A stretch of DNA of 9,202 nucleotides, taken from contig JBCCFX010000164.1 of the NCBI GenBank assembly GCA_039029515.1, positions 1-9,202 on the forward strand, written 5' to 3'. This document shows positions 6,451 through 9,202 of this stretch, piece by piece (position 1 is the first letter of the stretch; every line of letters starts with the position of its first letter). Made by a program: the position numbers and the translations under genes. The DNA comes from JBCCFX01 sp039029515. GTDB taxonomy: Bacteria > Planctomycetota > Phycisphaerae > Phycisphaerales > SM1A02. Below the pieces are notes generated by a model. That model made no database searches and was not told the DNA's origin. It saw only the letters and a program-made list of their open reading frames with translations.

Positions 6451-6897
6451 TTATTCGACGACATCCGTACCTTCCACCGGCAGGCCGAGATCCATCCACG
6501 CCTCGATGCCGCCACGAAGGAGATGAACATCCTCATGGCCAAGTTCGATGAGTCGCTTCGCCATGCCTTGCGCCTTGGCGTCATTAAAGGTGTCGCCATA
6601 CACCACGAGCGTCCCATAGTCGTCCAGCATGGCGTGGTCATCGGTGACATTCTGGAACGGGAGGTTGATCGCCCCGGGTAAGTGCTTCTTCGCGAAGGCG
6701 GCTTCGGTTCGCGGATCAACCCAGACGCCTTCGGACACCTTGCCGACCAGATTCTGCCGGCGACCAACGAGTGCCTGCGCTTCATCGCTGTTCACGAAGT
6801 CAATGTCGCGATTGCTGGTCTTCGTGGCACCACATCCGGCTACGAGAACAACGGTCGCGATCAGGCCAAGTGTCATCATCATCCGCGGGCATCGCAT
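6451..6897 (-). CDS. Rhodanese-like domain lipoprotein lacking the catalytic Cys
   Basis: A 148-residue protein from the ATG at 6897. Residues 1-22 form a lipoprotein signal (MRCPR n-region, hydrophobic core, lipobox VAGC with C22 as the lipid site). Residues about 45-145 form a rhodanese-like domain: VWVDPRTEAAFAKKHLPGAINLP (56-80 region), YGTLVVYG (94-101) and LLRGGIEAWMDLGLPVEG (127-143). The active-site loop normally starting with Cys reads GDTFND (101-106). C22 is the only Cys in the mature protein, so classical sulfur transfer is unlikely and a binding or sensor role is more plausible. The reading frame stays open upstream to 7305, but that extension lacks protein character and would bury the lipobox; GGAG lies 11 bases before the chosen ATG. 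It probably heads the MBL-M28 transcript. Confidence 0.85.
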   Translation of the reverse strand: MRCPRMMMTLGLIATVVLVAGCGATKTSNRDIDFVNSDEAQALVGRRQNLVGKVSEGVWVDPRTEAAFAKKHLPGAINLPFQNVTDDHAMLDDYGTLVVYGDTFNDAKAQGMAKRLIELGHEDVHLLRGGIEAWMDLGLPVEGTDVVE

Positions 6898-7125
6898 GGG
6901 ATCGAACACTCCGTTTGGGAAAGGGAATCCAAGCATGTCCTGAACAGGTCGGAGACCCGGCGGCCCGGGTTGGAATTCCGTCGAAATAGTGGCCCCGAAC
7001 AAGGGGTTCGTAGTGTACCGATTGTGGCGAATTGGCCCGAACAGGGCGATTTCAGGGATCAATCGCGATGGACTTTGGCCTTGCGTTCGGGTGTCTGTAC
7101 ATCGGTGGCCGGATACGATCGAGTC
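6898..7125. promoter_or_regulatory. Divergent intergenic region
   Basis: This 228-bp gap separates the leftward rhodanese-MBL-M28 genes from the rightward DsbD-like gene, so it should hold promoters for both. I cannot place either with confidence. It contains two near-identical small hairpins: CCCC-GAACAA-GGGG (6993-7006) and GCCC-GAACA-GGGC (7035-7047), sharing the phrase GGCCC(C)GAACA(A)GGG about 44 bp apart. These could be operator-like sites or chance. Confidence 0.35.
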
Positions 7126-7992
7126 ATGATGAATTCGCTTCTCAGCACGTTTGCAGTTCTTGGTGCGTGTGCCCTGACGTCGCCGCTGGCAGCGCAGGTG
7201 AAACTGCCCAAGCCGCAGGATCGAGCGCCCGCCAAGGCCGAGGACCTTGCGTCCGTCAAGGTGATGGCGGACCACGATGGCATCGCGCCGGGCGAGACGA
7301 TTCATCTCGCGATCTCATTCGACATCGCACCGAAGTGGCACATCTACTGGAAGAACCCCGGATCAGGCGGCATGCCGACCATGGTCACGGTGGACGGCCC
7401 CGACGACCTCGTCATCGGCGAAGCGATGTTCCCGCGACCGATCGAATTCCAGGACGCCGATGGCATGTCCTTTGGCTATGAAGACGGCACAACGCTCTTC
7501 GTGCCGGTGACCGCGCCAACGGAATTCACCGCCGAGACCATCGTTTTGCAGGTCAATGTGGACTATCTGGTCTGCAAACAGATCTGTCTGATGGGGAATC
7601 ACACGGCAACCGTCACGCTGCCCGTGAAGCGGTCCGGCGTTCGTCCGATCGAACTCCCCTCGAAGATGCAGACCGCTCGAAACCAGTTGCCGGTTTCCAT
7701 CGAAGACACAGATCGAGCGTCAGCATCGCTGCAGCGCGATGTCCTGACGATTCGTGTGGCGTCCGACGGTGCAACGACCGCAACGCTGTTTCCCGATGAG
7801 CGTCCGGGTGTGACGTTCGGCGAGCCACGGATTCGTTCGGAAGGAGATCGAACCCTGGTGATCGAGGTGCCCATCACGCTCCAGCCGCAGAATGCGCTGG
7901 GTGAGGATCTCGTGATTGCGGGACTGGTGGCGGTCGGCGATTCGCTCGATCAGCCGAGTTACGCGTTTGACATGCCGGTCGACTCTCGTTGA
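7126..7992 (+). CDS. Stand-alone DsbD alpha-like domain protein, exported
   Basis: A 288-residue protein. Residues 1-23 form an export signal; cleavage after LAA is likely, though LGAC (12-15) could be a lipobox, which would make it a lipoprotein. Residues about 43-168 match the N-terminal (alpha) domain of DsbD/ScsB-type thiol:disulfide interchange proteins: WHIYWKNPGSGGMP (71-84), FPRPIEF (102-108), and VDYLVCKQICLMG (145-157) with the redox pair C150/C154. The rest (170-288) looks like a second beta domain. The DsbD membrane and thioredoxin parts are absent, so electron supply must come from elsewhere. The start chosen is the ATG at 7126, followed by a second ATG. No strong ribosome site is seen and the n-region has no positive charge, so a nearby GTG (7105) remains possible. 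The open frame upstream to 6682 is overlap with the minus-strand gene. Confidence 0.83.
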   Translation: MMNSLLSTFAVLGACALTSPLAAQVKLPKPQDRAPAKAEDLASVKVMADHDGIAPGETIHLAISFDIAPKWHIYWKNPGSGGMPTMVTVDGPDDLVIGEAMFPRPIEFQDADGMSFGYEDGTTLFVPVTAPTEFTAETIVLQVNVDYLVCKQICLMGNHTATVTLPVKRSGVRPIELPSKMQTARNQLPVSIEDTDRASASLQRDVLTIRVASDGATTATLFPDERPGVTFGEPRIRSEGDRTLVIEVPITLQPQNALGEDLVIAGLVAVGDSLDQPSYAFDMPVDSR

Positions 7993-8033
7993 GGCGCCGG
8001 CGTTTCCCCACGGATTGAAGTTTGAATTATGAC

Positions 8034-8070
8034 GCCGGACAACGTGTTCGGCATGACGTAGTGCAGGAGA
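8034..8070 (+). promoter_or_regulatory. Hairpin and ribosome binding site before the redoxin gene
   Basis: An 8-bp stem with one G-U pair (GCCGGACA 8034-8041 with TGTTCGGC 8045-8052, loop ACG) lies in the 85-bp gap between the two plus-strand genes. No T-run follows, so it is not a clear terminator. It could process or stabilise the transcript. AGGAGA at 8065-8070, seven bases before the ATG at 8078, is a strong ribosome site. Confidence 0.45.
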
Positions 8071-8077
8071 TTTACGT

Positions 8078-8725
8078 ATGAAGTTCCGACGCAACCTCTG
8101 GTCGACGGCCTGCCTCACGGTGGCTGTCCTGGGCCTCGCAACGATCGCGACCGCCGACGATGAGAAGAAGAGTTCCAAGGCTGAGATCGGTGAAGCGGCG
8201 CCAGCGTGGACGCTCAACGACATGAAGGGCGATTCCCACAACCTGACCGACTTCGAAGGCAAGATCGTGGTGCTCGAGTGGTTCAATGCGGACTGCCCGT
8301 TCTGCCGCAACGTGTATGACAACGGTGTGGTCGAAACCACGCTGAAGAAGTTCGAAGAGATGGGCGAGGACATCGTGTACCTCACCGTCAACAGCACGAA
8401 CCCGGACCGCGTTGGCAAGTCCGCGAAGGACATCGAGAAGGTCAGCGCGCGTCTCATGAAGAACGCCAAGGTCGAACTGCCGATGCTGCTCGACTACGAC
8501 GGCGCGATCGGCAAGGCGTACGGCGCGCGCACCACGCCGCACATGTACGTGATCGACGGCGAAGGTGTGCTCCGTTACCACGGTGCCTTCACCGACGACC
8601 GCAGCGGCAAGAAGAAGGACTACAAGAACTATGTGGTCGATGCCGTGAAGATGATCAAGGCCGACGAGACCGTCACGCCGGACTACGTCCAGCCGTGGGG
8701 TTGCAGCGTCAAGTACGCGAAGTAA
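8078..8725 (+). CDS. Exported redoxin (AhpC/TSA-TlpA-type thioredoxin-fold protein)
   Basis: A 215-residue protein. Residues 1-26 are a signal peptide (MKFRR start, cleavage near ATA or TADD). The thioredoxin-like redoxin domain spans about 37-195: IGEAAPAWTL, GKIVVLEWFNADCPFCRNVY with the C73-P-F-C76 active site, and ARTTPHMYVIDGEGVLRYHGAFTDD with the cis-Pro P154. A third Cys, C209, lies in the C-terminal QPWGCSVKY motif, common in this redoxin subfamily. It probably acts as a periplasmic thiol oxidoreductase or peroxidase; a CxxC pair rather than a lone peroxidatic Cys favours thiol exchange. The upstream DsbD alpha-like protein is a natural redox partner (85-bp gap, no clear terminator). 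The start is fixed by AGGAGA seven bases upstream. Confidence 0.92.
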   Translation: MKFRRNLWSTACLTVAVLGLATIATADDEKKSSKAEIGEAAPAWTLNDMKGDSHNLTDFEGKIVVLEWFNADCPFCRNVYDNGVVETTLKKFEEMGEDIVYLTVNSTNPDRVGKSAKDIEKVSARLMKNAKVELPMLLDYDGAIGKAYGARTTPHMYVIDGEGVLRYHGAFTDDRSGKKKDYKNYVVDAVKMIKADETVTPDYVQPWGCSVKYAK

Positions 8726-8756
8726 GTCGCACGACTGACAATATGTGAATCAACCC

Positions 8757-8786
8757 ACGACGCCCGGCCGCAAGGTCGGGCGTTGT
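8757..8786 (+). terminator. Terminator-like hairpin after the redoxin gene
   Basis: A 13-bp stem with two G-U pairs (8757-8769 with 8774-8786) closes on a GCAA tetraloop of the stable GNRA class. It lies about 30 bases after the stop codon. The following T-tract is weak (TTGT within the stem base), so termination may be partial. Confidence 0.65.
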
Positions 8787-8787
8787 C

Positions 8788-8812
8788 GTAGGGCGGGGGC
8801 TGTGCCCCCGCC
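8788..8812 (+). repeat. REP-like palindrome 1 (GTAG head)
   Basis: GTAG (8788-8791) is followed directly by a perfect 9-bp palindrome, GGCGGGGGC (8792-8800) and GCCCCCGCC (8804-8812), with loop TGT. A conserved GTAG head next to a palindrome is the hallmark of REP elements moved by RAYT transposases. No RAYT gene is in the window. Confidence 0.7.
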
Positions 8813-8868
8813 GTTGGTCGTTCATCGTTGTTTGTTTGTCGTTCATCGTTGACCGTTGTTCGTGGATC
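8813..8868. repeat. Second heptad-periodic tract (GTTnnTC-like)
   Basis: Eight consecutive 7-base units begin with GT at 8813, 8820, 8827, 8834, 8841, 8848, 8855 and 8862, with approximate consensus GTTNNTC. The unit GTTCATC occurs at 8820 and 8841. A 14-mer spanning two units (GTTCATCGTTGACC, 8841-8854) recurs at 9033-9046. The period equals that of the array at 1-143, but the unit differs. It starts immediately after REP-like palindrome 1. Confidence 0.7.
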
Positions 8869-8875
8869 GAATCCT

Positions 8876-8910
8876 GTAGGCCGGGTTCTGCTGAACCCGG
8901 CATCTTCGAG
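8876..8910 (+). repeat. REP-like palindrome 2 (GTAG head)
   Basis: GTAG (8876-8879) is followed by a 9-bp perfect stem, GCCGGGTTC (8880-8888) and GAACCCGGC (8893-8901), loop TGCT, then ATCTTCGAG (8902-8910). The stem differs from palindrome 3 at one pair and both arms have changed, so base pairing is preserved. The TCTTCGAG flank is shared with palindrome 3, extending the repeat to about 35 bp. Confidence 0.78.
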
Positions 8911-8983
8911 TGTCGTGGATGGCGAGCCGGTAGCGCGAGCGCCCGGCATGGCCCGCGCTGGCGCTTGGGCCTCGCAAGCTCTT

Positions 8984-9017
8984 GTAGGGCGGGTTCTCCG
9001 AACCCGCCGTCTTCGAG
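8984..9017 (+). repeat. REP-like palindrome 3 (GTAG head)
   Basis: GTAG (8984-8987) is followed by GGCGGGTTC (8988-8996) and GAACCCGCC (9000-9008), loop TCC, then GTCTTCGAG (9009-9017). It has the same orientation as palindromes 1 and 2 and starts 108 bp after the start of palindrome 2. Loop size and sequence differ while the stem pairing is exact. Confidence 0.78.
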
Positions 9018-9202
9018 CGGCTGGTGACGTGGGTTCATCGTTGACCCGAGCCTTCGGCGAAGACGCCTCAGACTCGGCGTTCATATCGCATCCGACACTT
9101 CGCCATGCTCAGTGTCGGCGTGGATTGAACACGGCGGGGGCACCCCCCCCCCCCGACCCGATGCCGTGTCGGCGGGGGTTGTGCATGGCGGGGTGAAAGC
9201 CC
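9018..9202. other. Repeat-rich non-coding tail with inverted repeats and C-run
   Basis: No credible gene is present. The copy of GTTCATCGTTGACC lies at 9033-9046. An 8-bp inverted repeat CCGACACT (9092-9099) with AGTGTCGG (9111-9118) has an 11-base loop. A second pair, ACACGGC (9129-9135) and GCCGTGT (9163-9169), encloses G5 and a run of 12 C (9143-9154). GTGTCGGCG occurs twice, at 9112 and 9166. The repeat region appears to continue past the window edge. Confidence 0.65.

Noticed and set aside
6682..7125. Upstream extension of the DsbD-like frame (148 further codons)
   Set aside because: It runs antisense through the rhodanese lipoprotein gene. The export signal begins only at 7126, so the extension would bury it.
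7080..7125. Sigma-70 promoter for the DsbD-like gene (TTGCGT, TACGAT)
   Set aside because: The boxes are 27 bases apart and each matches poorly, so spacing and consensus both fail.
6898..7305. Upstream extension of the rhodanese frame
   Set aside because: The extra residues lack protein character, overlap the DsbD-like gene and would place the lipobox in mid-protein.
8828..9196. Open frames on both strands in the 3' tail (for example 8828-9196 plus, 8683-9084 minus)
   Set aside because: They run through the GTAG palindromes and heptad tract. Long frames are expected by chance in GC-rich DNA, and no ribosome site or recognisable domain is present.

Overview
The window looks like chromosomal DNA from a planctomycete, most likely of the class Phycisphaerae. 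It is GC-rich, and almost every protein carries an export signal. One exported protein ends in a PEP-CTERM-type sorting tail (VPAPG variant with an Arg cluster). Another ends in a tandem, cysteine-bracketed dockerin-like EF-hand domain with the G-N-G-x-x-N-I-D-D-L pattern I associate with this group. This assignment is inferred from protein style; no phylogenetic marker other than a tRNA is present.

Layout. Bases 1-143 are a degenerate heptanucleotide array. Genes from 226 to 6897 all lie on the minus strand: a PEP-CTERM protein (226-966) with a long, hairpin-rich upstream region, a solitary tRNA-Ile(GAT) with its own promoter and terminator, a secreted dockerin-tailed protein of unknown function (1702-3111), a secreted glutamate carboxypeptidase II-like M28B metallopeptidase (3256-5427), an MBL-fold hydrolase (5466-6383) and a rhodanese-like lipoprotein without the catalytic cysteine (6451-6897). 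The last three are closely spaced and could be one transcript running rhodanese, MBL, peptidase. A 228-bp divergent region then leads to two plus-strand genes: a stand-alone DsbD alpha-type domain protein (7126-7992) and an exported redoxin with a CPFC motif (8078-8725), together a plausible envelope thiol-redox pair. The final 477 bp hold no convincing gene. They contain a terminator-like hairpin, three REP-like palindromes headed by GTAG, a second heptad-periodic tract, further inverted repeats and a 12-C run.

Function. The content is envelope-oriented: exported or surface-anchored proteins, an extracellular or periplasmic peptidase, and thiol-redox proteins. I see no phage, toxin-antitoxin, CRISPR or biosynthetic cluster. 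The least ordinary material is non-coding: the two 7-bp-period tracts near the window ends, the GTAG-headed palindromes with compensatory stem changes, and the structured region upstream of the PEP-CTERM gene. Among the proteins, the peptidase that keeps the GCPII metal site but not its glutamate-recognition residues, and the Cys-less rhodanese lipoprotein, deserve a second look.
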